Positions 18,005 through 27,293 are shown, counted from the first letter of the stretch. The stretch is 60,549 nt of DNA from Verrucomicrobiota bacterium (GCA_003218415.1 QHNK01000027.1:1-60549); one strand, 5' to 3'. The notes: generated by a model from the sequence alone, not told the origin. Translations and numbers: made by a program.

Positions 18005-19986
18005 GCGTAGAGAAGGAGCAGCGCGAGCATTCCGATCGCTATCGCGCCGAGGTAAGTTTGGATTTGTCCTGAGTGCGCTGTGGACATCACGCGGCCCAGA
18101 CCGCGCGCACCGGCGGTCGTCTCGTCGACTCCCGCGTTGATCCCATACTCATCGACGCTCGTTGTAAAAATTCCAAAGAGTTGACCGATTGCGCCGAAGC
18201 CGCGCACCAGCCCGTCCCAAAAATAGCGATCCATCCAGTCGGAAAACCGTGCGGCCATCCAACTGAAGGAGATCACCGTGCGAGCATAAAGTTCGTCGAT
18301 CCACATTTTGTTCGCGAGAAATCGAAATAACGCGGGCTGCGCATATTCGAGCGGATCGACCTCAGCTGGGCGACCTCCATCTTGTGTACCCGCCTTGCGA
18401 TAAATCCAGAAACCGACGCCAACACCTGCGCTAACGAGCGCGAGCGAAACAAACAGCATCGGCTGAATTAAACGCGCGACGTCGACGTACGTAGGTTCGC
18501 CGGCTAGATACCCGTGCAGCCACGGCCATGCAGGCGTAAGCACAGCGCTCAACAAAATTGCGCCAAACGCCAACACGATCAGAGGCATCGTCATGACACG
18601 TGGACTCTCGTGTGCACGCTCGGCAGCAGCGCGCGGGTTGCCGAAGAAGACGTAGATGATTTGTCGCGTCATGTAGAGCGCGGTGAGAACGACTCCGACC
18701 AGAATCAGGTAATAAGGCACATGCGACGGCGGCCAATGCGCTGTGGCATGAAGAATTTCCTCTTTGGTCCAGCCGCCGGAGAAGAAGATCGGCACACCGC
18801 TGAGCGCCATCATGCCGACCGCGTACGTCATGAAAGTTACTGGCATGAAACGCCGCAGGCCGCCCATTTTGCGAATATCCTGTTCGCCGTGGCATCCGTG
18901 AATCACGGAGCCTGCACCGAGGAACAGGAGGGCTTTGAAAAAACCGTGCGCGAGCAAGTGCATTATCCCAGCAGCAACACCGCCGACCCCAAGCGAGACC
19001 ATCATCAAACCAAGTTGCGAGACGGTCGAGTAAGCCAGAATGCGCTTGATGTCCGCCTGGGCGATTGCGATGAGCGCTGCCATCAACGCTGTCGTCACTC
19101 CGATCCAAACAACGATCGTGAGCGACGACGTTACGCCGTTGATTGCGCCCAATGAGAAAAGCGGATAGACGCGTGCTACAAGGAACACCCCGGCGGCAAC
19201 CATCGTTGCCGCGTGGATAAGTGCGCTGACCGGTGTGGGACCTTCCATCGCGTCCGGCAACCAGACATGCAGCGGGAATTGCCCTGACTTGCCGACGGCG
19301 CCGCAGAAAATCAGCAGCGCAATGAACGTGGCGCTCGCACCCAGGAGCGCGAGACCGGCGCTTTCAAGACAACCGTTTCCGCCATCGTAAAAGAGAAGCG
19401 TGCCGCTGCGATTGTAAAGCCAGAGCATCCCGAGAAAAAATCCCATGTCACCGATGCGCGTGGTGATGAATGCTTTTTTTGCGGCACCTGCCGCGCTCGG
19501 TCGCTCAATCCAGAACCCAATGAGCAAATACGACGCGAGCCCCACTAGTTCCCAAAAAATGAAAAGCAGAAGCAAACTGTTTGCGATAACCAGCCCAAGC
19601 ATCGCCCCGGAGAAGAACGACATGTAAGCGAAGAAACGTGTGAAATTTTTGTCCTCGGCCATGTAACCGACGCTGAAGACGAAAATGCAAAGTCCTACCA
19701 GCGAGATCATCACCAGCATTGCCGCCGCAAGCGGATCGAGAACAAATCCTAGACGCAACGTTTGTTCGCCGAACGTGAACCAAGTGAAATTCTGAATGAC
19801 GCGGAATCCCTGCGTTTGCAGTGTCAGCAAGAATGCTAGGACCGACATTGCGAGTGCGACGACTTGCCCCGTGATCGCGAGCACGACTGCGCTTTTGCGC
19901 CGCAGTTTCGACAGACTCAAAATCACCAGCGACGCCGCAAAGGGCACCGCCGGGATCAGCCAAAGATGATCGATAATCCAGCTCAT
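17992..19986 (-). CDS. nuoL: NADH-quinone oxidoreductase subunit L with lateral-helix insertion
   Basis: NuoL (664 residues; E. coli has 613) is the distal antiporter-like subunit, with a C-terminal lateral helix that runs along the other pump subunits. Conserved parts are LLLFIFWELVGLASYLLIGF (TM5 Glu), GKSGQFPLHVWLPDAMEGPT (TM7-8), ADIKRILAYSTVSQLGLMM, and DELYARTVISFSWMAARFSD in the lateral-helix start. Between DRYFWDGLVRGFGAIGQLFG and RGLGRVMSTAHSGQIQTY there is an extra block of roughly 20-26 residues containing VDEYGINAGVDE. It reads like a second copy of the D-x-x-x-x-D-G/A turn. An insertion of this kind is the known NuoL change that lengthens the lateral helix in complexes with two NuoM subunits. 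Confidence 0.96.
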   Translation of the reverse strand: MSWIIDHLWLIPAVPFAASLVILSLSKLRRKSAVVLAITGQVVALAMSVLAFLLTLQTQGFRVIQNFTWFTFGEQTLRLGFVLDPLAAAMLVMISLVGLCIFVFSVGYMAEDKNFTRFFAYMSFFSGAMLGLVIANSLLLLFIFWELVGLASYLLIGFWIERPSAAGAAKKAFITTRIGDMGFFLGMLWLYNRSGTLLFYDGGNGCLESAGLALLGASATFIALLIFCGAVGKSGQFPLHVWLPDAMEGPTPVSALIHAATMVAAGVFLVARVYPLFSLGAINGVTSSLTIVVWIGVTTALMAALIAIAQADIKRILAYSTVSQLGLMMVSLGVGGVAAGIMHLLAHGFFKALLFLGAGSVIHGCHGEQDIRKMGGLRRFMPVTFMTYAVGMMALSGVPIFFSGGWTKEEILHATAHWPPSHVPYYLILVGVVLTALYMTRQIIYVFFGNPRAAAERAHESPRVMTMPLIVLAFGAILLSAVLTPAWPWLHGYLAGEPTYVDVARLIQPMLFVSLALVSAGVGVGFWIYRKAGTQDGGRPAEVDPLEYAQPALFRFLANKMWIDELYARTVISFSWMAARFSDWMDRYFWDGLVRGFGAIGQLFGIFTTSVDEYGINAGVDETTAGARGLGRVMSTAHSGQIQTYLGAIAIGMLALLLLYAWLA

Positions 19987-20020
19987 GCGACGATTGCAAG
20001 CACGAGCGCGAGTTCAGAAT

Positions 20021-20335
20021 TCATCCTTTTAGCTGGTCGAGTTGATCCACGTTGGTCGTGCGATAATGGCGGTAAACGGCAATCACCATCGCAAGGCCAA
20101 CAGCGGCCTCGGCGGCGGCGATGGCAATGGAAAAAATTGCGATCATCACGCCGACTGGCTGTTGCGCGGGCGGACTGAAACGCCAGAAAGCAATGAAATT
20201 CAAGTTCGCCGCGGTCAACATCATTTCAATGCCGATGAGAATGAAAATGGCGTGGCGCCGACTGAGCGCGGCGAGGAGGCCGATGGAGAACAACGCCGCG
20301 GAAACGATGAGGAAAACCTGGAGCGTGGGAGTCAT
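20021..20335 (-). CDS. nuoK: NADH-quinone oxidoreductase subunit K
   Basis: A 104-residue membrane subunit with three hydrophobic helices, the usual length. It has the conserved glutamates of the E-channel: ILIGIEMMLTAANLNFI in helix 2 and AIAAAEAAVGLAMVIAVYRH in helix 3. It lies 34 bases before nuoL and 101 bases after nuoJ; that gap contains a short intergenic repeat. Confidence 0.96.
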   Translation of the reverse strand: MTPTLQVFLIVSAALFSIGLLAALSRRHAIFILIGIEMMLTAANLNFIAFWRFSPPAQQPVGVMIAIFSIAIAAAEAAVGLAMVIAVYRHYRTTNVDQLDQLKG

Positions 20336-20342
20336 GGTTAAG

Positions 20343-20436
20343 GCGTTACAAGAGTTAGACGACTTACATTGTTAAAAAGGAAGTTTGCGACTGCGCCGAT
20401 TCAAAGTTGTAACCTTTGTAACTCTTTTAACTCTCT
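20343..20436. repeat. Imperfect repeat element between nuoJ and nuoK
   Basis: The only long gap within the nuo operon carries an imperfect inverted arrangement of GCGTTACAAGAGTTAG (20343-20358) and GTAACTCTTTTAAC (20418-20431), with GTTGTAACC (20408-20416) as part of the same arm. It probably is a small dispersed palindrome that inserted without interrupting the operon. I see no promoter or terminator in it. Confidence 0.4.
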
Positions 20437-20919
20437 TCATCGCTTCTCCTCCATAACGAGAACCAACGCGCCGATCAGCGCGGCAGTCAGCAGAAGCCCG
20501 ACGCATTGCAATGGCCAGACGTAACTGGTCATTAACGCCTGGCCGATTCGTTTGACCGTGAGCGCAGGAACGTGCGGAGCGACAATGGAAAGCGATTGCG
20601 TCTTCACAATCGACCACGTCAAGCCGCCAAACACAGCGACGGCGATTGCAACGCCGCTCCAATTAAATCCGCGATCTTTTCCAGCATGGCGTCGCGTCAA
20701 AAGAATAGTGAAAACAATCAACACCGCCACCGCGCCGATGTAAATGAAGACCAACGCCAGGCCGACGAACTCCGCGCCGAGTAAAAAGAAGAATGCCGCG
20801 ATACCAACAAGGGCCACCGCGAAGCTAAGCGCAGCGTGCATTAGTTTTCGCAACGTTGCAGCCGCCAGCGCCGCTGCGAGGGTGAAAATGGAAATGATCA
20901 CGAAGGCGGCGCTGCTCAT
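20437..20919 (-). CDS. nuoJ: NADH-quinone oxidoreductase subunit J
   Basis: NuoJ, 160 residues with five hydrophobic helices. Start chosen at ATG 20919 (MSSAAFVIISIFTLAAALAA), which overlaps the nuoH stop by four bases (ATGA). The open frame continues 61 codons upstream but only as antisense-like Arg-rich text inside nuoH. The conserved TM3 pi-bulge region is seen as EFVGLALVFIYIGAVAVLIV, with the family's Gly-Tyr pair replaced by the equivalent Ile-Tyr-Ile-Gly stretch. In most operons nuoI lies between nuoH and nuoJ; here it is missing, so the peripheral-arm genes must be elsewhere. Confidence 0.94.
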   Translation of the reverse strand: MSSAAFVIISIFTLAAALAAATLRKLMHAALSFAVALVGIAAFFFLLGAEFVGLALVFIYIGAVAVLIVFTILLTRRHAGKDRGFNWSGVAIAVAVFGGLTWSIVKTQSLSIVAPHVPALTVKRIGQALMTSYVWPLQCVGLLLTAALIGALVLVMEEKR

Positions 20920-22103
20920 TCGGCGAAGCGATAGACGCGCGGCGCGAATTTCCTTTTCGTGTCGAGAAGGATCGACAGCGCAGTGTAAACGACGGCAATA
21001 ACCACTAGCGACCAGAGCCATCCGCGCAGGCCGCGGCTGGCGTAATGCCATACGGCGGCGGCGACAATGCACGTGAACGCCATCGGCAACATGAATTTCC
21101 AAGCGAAATTCATCATTTGATCGATGCGCGTGCGCGGGAGCGTGCCGCGGACCCAGATGTAAACGAAAAGCAGCGCGCCAAGCTTTACTAAAAACCAGAC
21201 GTAGGATGGAATAATTTCAAGTATGCGCGCGGGCGCGTGCCAGCCGCCCAGAAACAAGGTCGTCGCAAGCCCACTGACTGCGAACATTCCGATGTATTCA
21301 GCCATGAAAAACGTGGCGTATTTGAATCCGGAATACTCGGTCATGTGTCCGGCGACGATCTCAGATTCGCCTTCCGGGACGTCGAATGGTGTGCGGTTGG
21401 ATTCCACCAGACCAGAGACAGAAAATAGAATGAACGCCGCCGCGCCCCATGGTGTGAAAGCAAACCAGCGCGGTACCAATCCAAACGTGTAACCAGCCTG
21501 CGCAGCGACAATCCGGTCGGGTGTAAGCGAACCGACGACCATCACCACCGGAAGCACACTGATAATGAGCGGCAGCTCGTAACTGAACATTTGCGCGATC
21601 GCGCGCATCGCGCCGAGCATGGAAAATTTATTGTTGCTGCCCCAGCCAGCCATGAAGACTGCGAGTTCCGTTGCCGATCCAACGGCGAAGAAAAAGAGAA
21701 TGCCACCGTCGATGGTGAACGGTGTCATGTTTCGGCCATACGGAATCACGCCCAAGGTAAGGATCGCCACAGCGGCGATGAGAACTGGTGCCAGAAAGTG
21801 CACGATCTTGTCCGCGCGCGCCGGCACGATGTCTTCCTTGATCAACATCTTGATGCCATCGGCAATTGGTTGGAACAGACCGAACGGCCCGACCCGATTC
21901 GGTCCGTAGCGGTTCTGCATTCTTGCGAGAATTTTGCGCTCCAGCACGGAAATGAGCGCGAAAAGCGTGAGGAACACAGCGAGTAGCATGAAAATATTGA
22001 TCAGAATAGACGCTACCTGGACCACCCAACCGGGCGATCCCGCCAGCCACGACAGCAGCCATTGCTTGGCGTGGACGAAGGCCTGGTCAATAGATTTGCT
22101 CAT
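20916..22103 (-). CDS. nuoH: NADH-quinone oxidoreductase subunit H
   Basis: NuoH forms much of the quinone-binding chamber and couples it to the pump arm (395 residues, slightly longer than usual). Conserved features are ERKILARMQNRYGPNRVGPFG (first loop, residues about 50-70), QPIADGIKMLIKEDIVPA, ESNRTPFDVPEGESEIVAGH (cytoplasmic loop with the conserved Glu and Asp cluster), and YSGFKYATFFMAEYIGMF. It is the first gene of the operon part visible here. Upstream is the 166-base divergent region shared with lptD, so the operon promoter is probably between 22104 and 22260. Confidence 0.97.
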   Translation of the reverse strand: MSKSIDQAFVHAKQWLLSWLAGSPGWVVQVASILINIFMLLAVFLTLFALISVLERKILARMQNRYGPNRVGPFGLFQPIADGIKMLIKEDIVPARADKIVHFLAPVLIAAVAILTLGVIPYGRNMTPFTIDGGILFFFAVGSATELAVFMAGWGSNNKFSMLGAMRAIAQMFSYELPLIISVLPVVMVVGSLTPDRIVAAQAGYTFGLVPRWFAFTPWGAAAFILFSVSGLVESNRTPFDVPEGESEIVAGHMTEYSGFKYATFFMAEYIGMFAVSGLATTLFLGGWHAPARILEIIPSYVWFLVKLGALLFVYIWVRGTLPRTRIDQMMNFAWKFMLPMAFTCIVAAAVWHYASRGLRGWLWSLVVIAVVYTALSILLDTKRKFAPRVYRFAE

Positions 22104-22269
22104 CCCGGGTGAAGAAAACCGTTGATTGCCAGGTTAATCAAGAGAGAACGCGGATGACTTTCGGTTTGAAGCCGGCTCGTAACCGGCCCGGGGCGCAATA
22201 TTCATCTTTTCGCATAGAGCGGTTTTGGCTTTGCAGGGAGCCTTTGGTGCAGTACCTTTGGCGTCCGCA

Positions 22270-24510
22270 ATGCGAACGCTGGTTTTGTTGCTCGCCGCTC
22301 TTTTTGCGAGCGCCGGTTTGATCTTCGGAGAAATCAAGACTCCGGAGAATGCGCCGATTGAAATCACTTCCACTGGGGAAACGACGTATGAAAATGGGCT
22401 GGCAACGGCGCACGATAATGTCGCGATTCACATTGGCAATACAGACATCTACGCCGATTACGCACAATACAATTCCACCACGCACGACGTGGAGTTGAGA
22501 GGCCACGTGCGAATCTATCGTGATGCGAGCCTCTACGTCACAGACAGCGGCGTTTACAACACCGAAACAAAAAAGATCCGGGCAATAAGTGGCCGCACCG
22601 AGTCGCAACCTTATTTTCTCGGGGGCCAGACTGTGAGCTCAATTTCCGAGAATGGGTATCTGATACGAGACGGCACTTTTACCACGCACGATTCGGCGAA
22701 GCCTGATTTCCACCTTCACGCGCGAAAGATCCGTATTTACGAGAAGGACCGCGTGATCATGCAGTACGTGACGGCATACATCGGAAACGTGCCGGTTTTT
22801 TGGTGGCCGTACCTGTACCAGTCACTCAACGAGGCGTTCAGTTTTACGGTTTCACCGGCGTACTTGAGTTCATGGGGACCGTCGCTCCTCACTCAGGTGA
22901 CATTCCCAATCACAGACGATATCAAAGGGCGCGTCCGGCTCGATTACTTTGGCCGTCGCGGGCCCGCCATCGGCTTCGATCCCGTTATTGATTATGGGAA
23001 GGACGAGAACAGTCAGGCGAGGGTAAAGACCTTTTACATTCAGGATCAAAACCCGAACCTGAATCAAACGGCCGTGCCGCGGAAAGGTGTTCCTACCGGG
23101 CGATACCGGCTGAGCCTGGAAGACCGGACCAACTTTACTGATGACATCTACGGTATCGCGAACACAACGAAGCTAAGCGACCAGTACGTGATGCAGGACT
23201 TTTACCAGGGCGAGTTTCGGATCGATCCTGTTCCGGACAATGTAGTCGCATTAACGAAAGCGAATCCTTTTTTCACCATCACGGGCATCGAGCGTTTCCA
23301 GGCGAACGAGTTTTTCTCTACAACAGAACGTTCGCCGGAAGTGGTATTGGACATTAAGCGCCACGCACTTTTCGGAGGACCTATTTTTTACGAGGGCGAG
23401 AGCGGCTTTGCTAATTTGCGGCTACAATTCCCTCAGGGTGCAGGTTTTGAGAACTACGGCACGGATCGCTTCGACACCTTCCATCAACTAACTTATCCAA
23501 ACACATACTTTGGATGGCTTTCGGTTGTACCACGGGTTGGCTTTCGCGGTACCTATTATGGCAAGACATGGGACTTGGGGTCGACAACCTTTGTGCCGCC
23601 ATCAAATCCACTCGTGCCTGACTTTATTCTCCCGCCGCCAACTTTGGCTAACCCAGTTCAGTTCGATGGAGACACATTTCGCACGGTTTTTAACACCGGT
23701 GCAGAAGCTTCGTTCAAGATCTCGCGTACCTGGGAGAATGTTCAAAGCCGCGCGTTTGGGTTGGATGGACTCATGCACGTTATTCAACCATTCACCAACT
23801 TTTCGTACGTGGATGAGAACGGAGCTAATCCGACGGCAATTTTGGGGTTCGATCGGTATCAACCTTCGACCCAGCTCCGGGCGATTGATTTCCCGCAGTT
23901 TACGACCATCGACTCGATCGATAATTGGACGGTGTGGCGGGTGGGCGTTCGCAACCGGCTGGAAACGCGGCGCGATGACAAAACGATGACGTGGTTTGAG
24001 CTCGACAGCTTCTTTGATGTGAACTTCGACAACCCCTACGACCGTACCGACTACTCAAATTTCTTTAACAACATTCGGTTTACACCTCTCCCGTGGGTCT
24101 CGCTTTCAGTCAATTCACAGGTGCCGGCTTTCTCGAAGGGCTTTACCGAAGTGAATACGCTCGCGAGCGTGCAACCGCTAGCCAATCTGCAATTGAGCGT
24201 CGGGCATCGCTATTTGAATGACAATCCTTTCTTTCTCAACAGCAGCCTGTTTCTCGTTGGTGGATATTATCGAATCGACGATAACTGGGGTATTGGAGCC
24301 CAGGAGCAATATGAAGCCACAACAAGCACGCTCGAGGAACAACGCTACTCCATTTACCGGGACCTCTCCAGCTGGGTGGCCTCCTTCGGCGGCGTCATAC
24401 GCGACAATAAAGGAGTGAAGGAGTATGGCATTCTGTTTACCGTAACGCTGAAGGCATTCCCGAAGTTTGGATTCGATTTGAACTTTGACCCTACGTCCTC
24501 AGGAGAATGA
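22270..24510 (+). CDS. lptD: LPS-assembly protein LptD-like outer-membrane protein
   Basis: LptD inserts lipopolysaccharide into the outer leaflet of the outer membrane. The start at ATG 22270 opens with a signal peptide (MRTLVLLLAALFASAGLIFG); the frame could begin at a TTG at 22225, but that would bury the signal. Residues about 30-150 form an OstA/LptA-type beta-jellyroll with repeated strands (TTYENGLATAHDNVAIHIGN, YNSTTHDVELRGHVRIYRD, VYNTETKKIRAISGR). The rest is a large beta barrel rich in aromatic strand ends (VPVFWWPYLYQSLNEAFSF, TDYSNFFNNIRFTPLPWVSL). It is about 746 residues, near the usual 750-800. The C-terminus does not end in a classical Phe signature. It is divergent from nuoH. 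The call as LptD rests on domain order, with an LptD-related organic-solvent-tolerance protein as the alternative. Confidence 0.82.
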   Translation: MRTLVLLLAALFASAGLIFGEIKTPENAPIEITSTGETTYENGLATAHDNVAIHIGNTDIYADYAQYNSTTHDVELRGHVRIYRDASLYVTDSGVYNTETKKIRAISGRTESQPYFLGGQTVSSISENGYLIRDGTFTTHDSAKPDFHLHARKIRIYEKDRVIMQYVTAYIGNVPVFWWPYLYQSLNEAFSFTVSPAYLSSWGPSLLTQVTFPITDDIKGRVRLDYFGRRGPAIGFDPVIDYGKDENSQARVKTFYIQDQNPNLNQTAVPRKGVPTGRYRLSLEDRTNFTDDIYGIANTTKLSDQYVMQDFYQGEFRIDPVPDNVVALTKANPFFTITGIERFQANEFFSTTERSPEVVLDIKRHALFGGPIFYEGESGFANLRLQFPQGAGFENYGTDRFDTFHQLTYPNTYFGWLSVVPRVGFRGTYYGKTWDLGSTTFVPPSNPLVPDFILPPPTLANPVQFDGDTFRTVFNTGAEASFKISRTWENVQSRAFGLDGLMHVIQPFTNFSYVDENGANPTAILGFDRYQPSTQLRAIDFPQFTTIDSIDNWTVWRVGVRNRLETRRDDKTMTWFELDSFFDVNFDNPYDRTDYSNFFNNIRFTPLPWVSLSVNSQVPAFSKGFTEVNTLASVQPLANLQLSVGHRYLNDNPFFLNSSLFLVGGYYRIDDNWGIGAQEQYEATTSTLEEQRYSIYRDLSSWVASFGGVIRDNKGVKEYGILFTVTLKAFPKFGFDLNFDPTSSGE

Positions 24511-24593
24511 ACCAAATTGCGCGAATAATCTCGAGGCCGCAGGATGCGGTGGCCCACTTGTGCTGCTGCTGATTCGCGCAGCATTCTCCAATC

Positions 24594-25907
24594 ATGGATC
24601 TTGCAATCATCGGCTCCGGCTACGTTGGCCTCGTGACCGGCGCCTGTTTCGCCGATGTTGGCCATAATGTCATTTGCGTAGATAACGACGCGGAAAAAAT
24701 CAAACAACTGCAATCCGGTGAAGTGCCGATCTATGAGCCGGGACTTGAGGAAATAATTCATCGGAATGTCTCGGCGCGACGGCTGCGTTTCACCGGCAGT
24801 ATTCAGGATGGAGTGGACGACTCACAAATTATCTTTATCGCCGTTCCGACTCCACAGCTGCCAGATGGCGATGTCGATCTCAGTTTTCTGGAGAAAGTTG
24901 CGCGGGAAATCGCAGGCGTGTTGACCGGTTATCGCGTGATTGTTGACAAGAGCACAGTGCCAGTGAAAACGGGCGAAAAAGTGGCGGAATCAATCAAAAG
25001 ATATAACCGCCACGGCGCGAACTTCGATGTGGTCAGTAATCCGGAATTTCTGCGCGAAGGCTGTGCGGTAGCCGACCTGATGCATCCAGATCGCATTGTG
25101 ATCGGAGCGCAAAGCGAACACGCCATCGATCTCATGAAAAAAGTTTATGAGCCATTCATGGCGCCGATACTGGTGACTGATATTAACAGCGCCGAGATCA
25201 TCAAACATTGCGCGAACTCATTTCTGGCCCTGAAAATTTCCTATATCAACGCGGTCTCGGCGATTTGCGAGGCGAGCGGCGCCGATGTCGAAAAAGTCGC
25301 TGACGGAATTGGAATGGATCATCGGATCGGGCGCGATTTTCTTAAGGCGGGAATTGGATACGGCGGTTCCTGTTTTCCCAAAGACATCGCTGCGTTCATT
25401 ACGATCAGCGAGCGACTTGGCACTCCGTTCAATCTGCTTGAGGAAGTGCAACGCATAAACAATGCTCAAAAAGAGCGTTTTCTGAAGACGATCCGGGAAA
25501 CGCTGTGGGTGTTGCGGGAAAAGCGGATTGCAGTCTGGGGCCTCACATTCAAACCGGACACAGACGACGTTCGTTCGTCTGTGGCAATCGAGCTGGTGAC
25601 AAACCTGCTGCGCGAAGGAGCGCACGTGGTTGCCTACGACCCGAAAGGAATGCAAAAAGCACGCGCTATAAAAGCGATCGCGGACACAGAATTTGCTTCG
25701 TCGGCTCTCGAAGCGGTGAGCGATGCCGAAGCGCTGATTATCACGACGGAATGGAATGAATTTGCCAACGTGGACCTCGCGGTGGTGAAAGAAAAAATGA
25801 GGACGCCGATTGTGTTCGATGGGCGAAACCTGCTTGACCCTGAAACGATGAGGCGATTGGGATTCCATTATCATTCGATCGGGCGCGCGAGGGTGAAGCC
25901 GCAGTAA
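24594..25907 (+). CDS. ugd: UDP-glucose 6-dehydrogenase
   Basis: This enzyme oxidises UDP-glucose twice with NAD+ to UDP-glucuronate for capsule or exopolysaccharide synthesis. The 437 residues show the NAD-binding Rossmann start MDLAIIGSGYVGLVTGACFA, VDKSTVPVKTGEKV, NPEFLREGCAVADLMHPDRI (substrate loop), the catalytic thiol Cys260 in GIGYGGSCFPKDI, and the C-terminal GLTFKPDTDDVRSS. Length and motifs are typical of the TuaD/Ugd family, but UDP-N-acetylmannosamine dehydrogenases share the fold; FPKD and FLREG favour the glucose enzyme. It is followed after 11 bases by rsmB. Confidence 0.95.
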   Translation: MDLAIIGSGYVGLVTGACFADVGHNVICVDNDAEKIKQLQSGEVPIYEPGLEEIIHRNVSARRLRFTGSIQDGVDDSQIIFIAVPTPQLPDGDVDLSFLEKVAREIAGVLTGYRVIVDKSTVPVKTGEKVAESIKRYNRHGANFDVVSNPEFLREGCAVADLMHPDRIVIGAQSEHAIDLMKKVYEPFMAPILVTDINSAEIIKHCANSFLALKISYINAVSAICEASGADVEKVADGIGMDHRIGRDFLKAGIGYGGSCFPKDIAAFITISERLGTPFNLLEEVQRINNAQKERFLKTIRETLWVLREKRIAVWGLTFKPDTDDVRSSVAIELVTNLLREGAHVVAYDPKGMQKARAIKAIADTEFASSALEAVSDAEALIITTEWNEFANVDLAVVKEKMRTPIVFDGRNLLDPETMRRLGFHYHSIGRARVKPQ

Positions 25908-25918
25908 CTGCAGGAAAT

Positions 25919-27172
25919 ATGGCGCAGCTCTCTGCTCGCCAAATCGCATTGACCGCCCTGCGGCTGTGGCGGGAAGAGAAACGCTTCGCCGATTCCATCA
26001 TCTCAGAGCTTCTTGCGGAGACCGTGCTTAAGCCTTCCGATCGCGCATTCGCGCTGGAGTTGTTTTACGGCGTCCTGCGCAATCTGACCTTGTTAGATTT
26101 TTGGATCCGTCGCCTGCGCGCTTCCCGCGTTGAGAGCGATCTTCGCGACATTCTGCGACTCGGCTTATATCAACTTCTCTTTCTCGAAACTGCCGAACAC
26201 GCAGCGGTCCATGAAACCGTATCGCTCGCGTCGAAAAAGCAGCGAACGATCATCAATGCCATGCTTCGTGCTGCAACCCGGCGGAGGAGCGAGTTGCTCC
26301 CACACGCCGAAGCGCAGCCCTTGTTCGTTCGAACGTCGCATCCGCAATTTCTAGTCGAGCGCTGGCAACAGCACTTTGGAGCCGAGCACGCGCAAGAGCT
26401 GTGTGAATTGAACAATCTTCCTGCGCCAGTTTATGCGCGCATCAATTTGTTGAGAATCGATCGAACAGAATTCCTCCGGACTTATCCCGAATCGCGCCTT
26501 GTCCCTGACAACCCGAACTTCGTGAAAGTCAATTCGTTACCCTCCGACGCTTTGGAACGGGGTCATTGTTACGTTCAGGACCCGAGCACCACGATTGCCT
26601 GCCAGTTGCTAGACCCAAAACCCGGAGAAAGAATCCTCGATGCGTGCGCAGCGCCGGGCGGGAAAACCGCACTTATCGCGGAACAAGTCAAAAACCGAGC
26701 ATTCATTGCGGCGTGCGATCGCGAGCAGCGTCGCGTTCGGGCAATGCGTGCTAACTTGCAACGACTCGGTGCTCAGATTGCATTGGTTGAGCAGTGCGAT
26801 TGGACAAGACAATCGCGATCAATTTTTCAATCGGCTAATGGCGGGTTTGATCGCGTGTTAGTTGACGCTCCATGCAGCAACACAGGCGTGATGCGCCGCC
26901 GTGTCGATGTGCGTTGGAGATTAACCCCGGCGGACTTCGGACGCATGCAAGAGCGGCAGATCGCGATCATCCGCGCTGTGCTTCGGTGGTTGAAGCCAGG
27001 CGGTGTCGTTGTTTACAGCACATGCAGCCTTGAGCCAGAAGAGAATGAAGAGGTCGTTCGTCGCATCGTCGCTGAAACGCCAGCCCTGCGCTTGGAAGCG
27101 CAAAAACATTCCCTGCCCTTTCGCGACGGTTTTGATGGCGCATTCGCGGCGAAACTTGTTCGAAGCACGTAA
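25919..27172 (+). CDS. rsmB: 16S rRNA (cytosine967-C5)-methyltransferase
   Basis: RsmB transfers a methyl group from SAM to C5 of cytosine 967 in 16S rRNA. The N-terminal NusB-like RNA-binding domain (residues 1-140) shows SARQIALTALRLW and LYQLLFLETAEHAAVHETV. The Rossmann catalytic domain has the SAM motif LDACAAPGGKTALIAE (about 240-255), the motif IV Cys319 in VDAPCSNTGVMRRR, and the nucleophile Cys369 in YSTCSLEPEENEEVV. Both cysteines of the RNA m5C methyltransferase mechanism are present. It is probably co-transcribed with ugd. An 80-bp palindromic repeat begins right after the stop. Confidence 0.96.
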   Translation: MAQLSARQIALTALRLWREEKRFADSIISELLAETVLKPSDRAFALELFYGVLRNLTLLDFWIRRLRASRVESDLRDILRLGLYQLLFLETAEHAAVHETVSLASKKQRTIINAMLRAATRRRSELLPHAEAQPLFVRTSHPQFLVERWQQHFGAEHAQELCELNNLPAPVYARINLLRIDRTEFLRTYPESRLVPDNPNFVKVNSLPSDALERGHCYVQDPSTTIACQLLDPKPGERILDACAAPGGKTALIAEQVKNRAFIAACDREQRRVRAMRANLQRLGAQIALVEQCDWTRQSRSIFQSANGGFDRVLVDAPCSNTGVMRRRVDVRWRLTPADFGRMQERQIAIIRAVLRWLKPGGVVVYSTCSLEPEENEEVVRRIVAETPALRLEAQKHSLPFRDGFDGAFAAKLVRST

Positions 27173-27175
27173 TGC

Positions 27176-27256
27176 TGTAGCCGCCGCTCTGTGAGCGACG
27201 CGCCGGGTATCTGTAAAGCAGGTCAGCGCCGCGCTTCCCACAGGGAAGCGGCTACA
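27176..27256. repeat. 80-bp palindromic repeat, copy A
   Basis: It starts four bases after the rsmB stop. Outer arms TGTAGCCGC (27176-27184) and GCGGCTACA (27248-27256) are exactly complementary, with further pairing such as CGCTCTGTGAGCG just inside. It aligns along its length with copy B at 57093-57172: shared TGTAGCCGC, CTCTGTGAG, GCGCTTC, CACAG and AAGCGGCTACA-like ends. In copy B it likewise sits directly behind a stop codon. Confidence 0.8.
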
Positions 27257-27293
27257 GTTGCATCCGGCCGGGCTGGTGGAATGATAAGCGCCT

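Noticed and set aside
22225-22269. TTG start 15 codons upstream of the lptD ATG
   Set aside because: It would put non-signal residues before a clear signal peptide; ATG 22270 is better.
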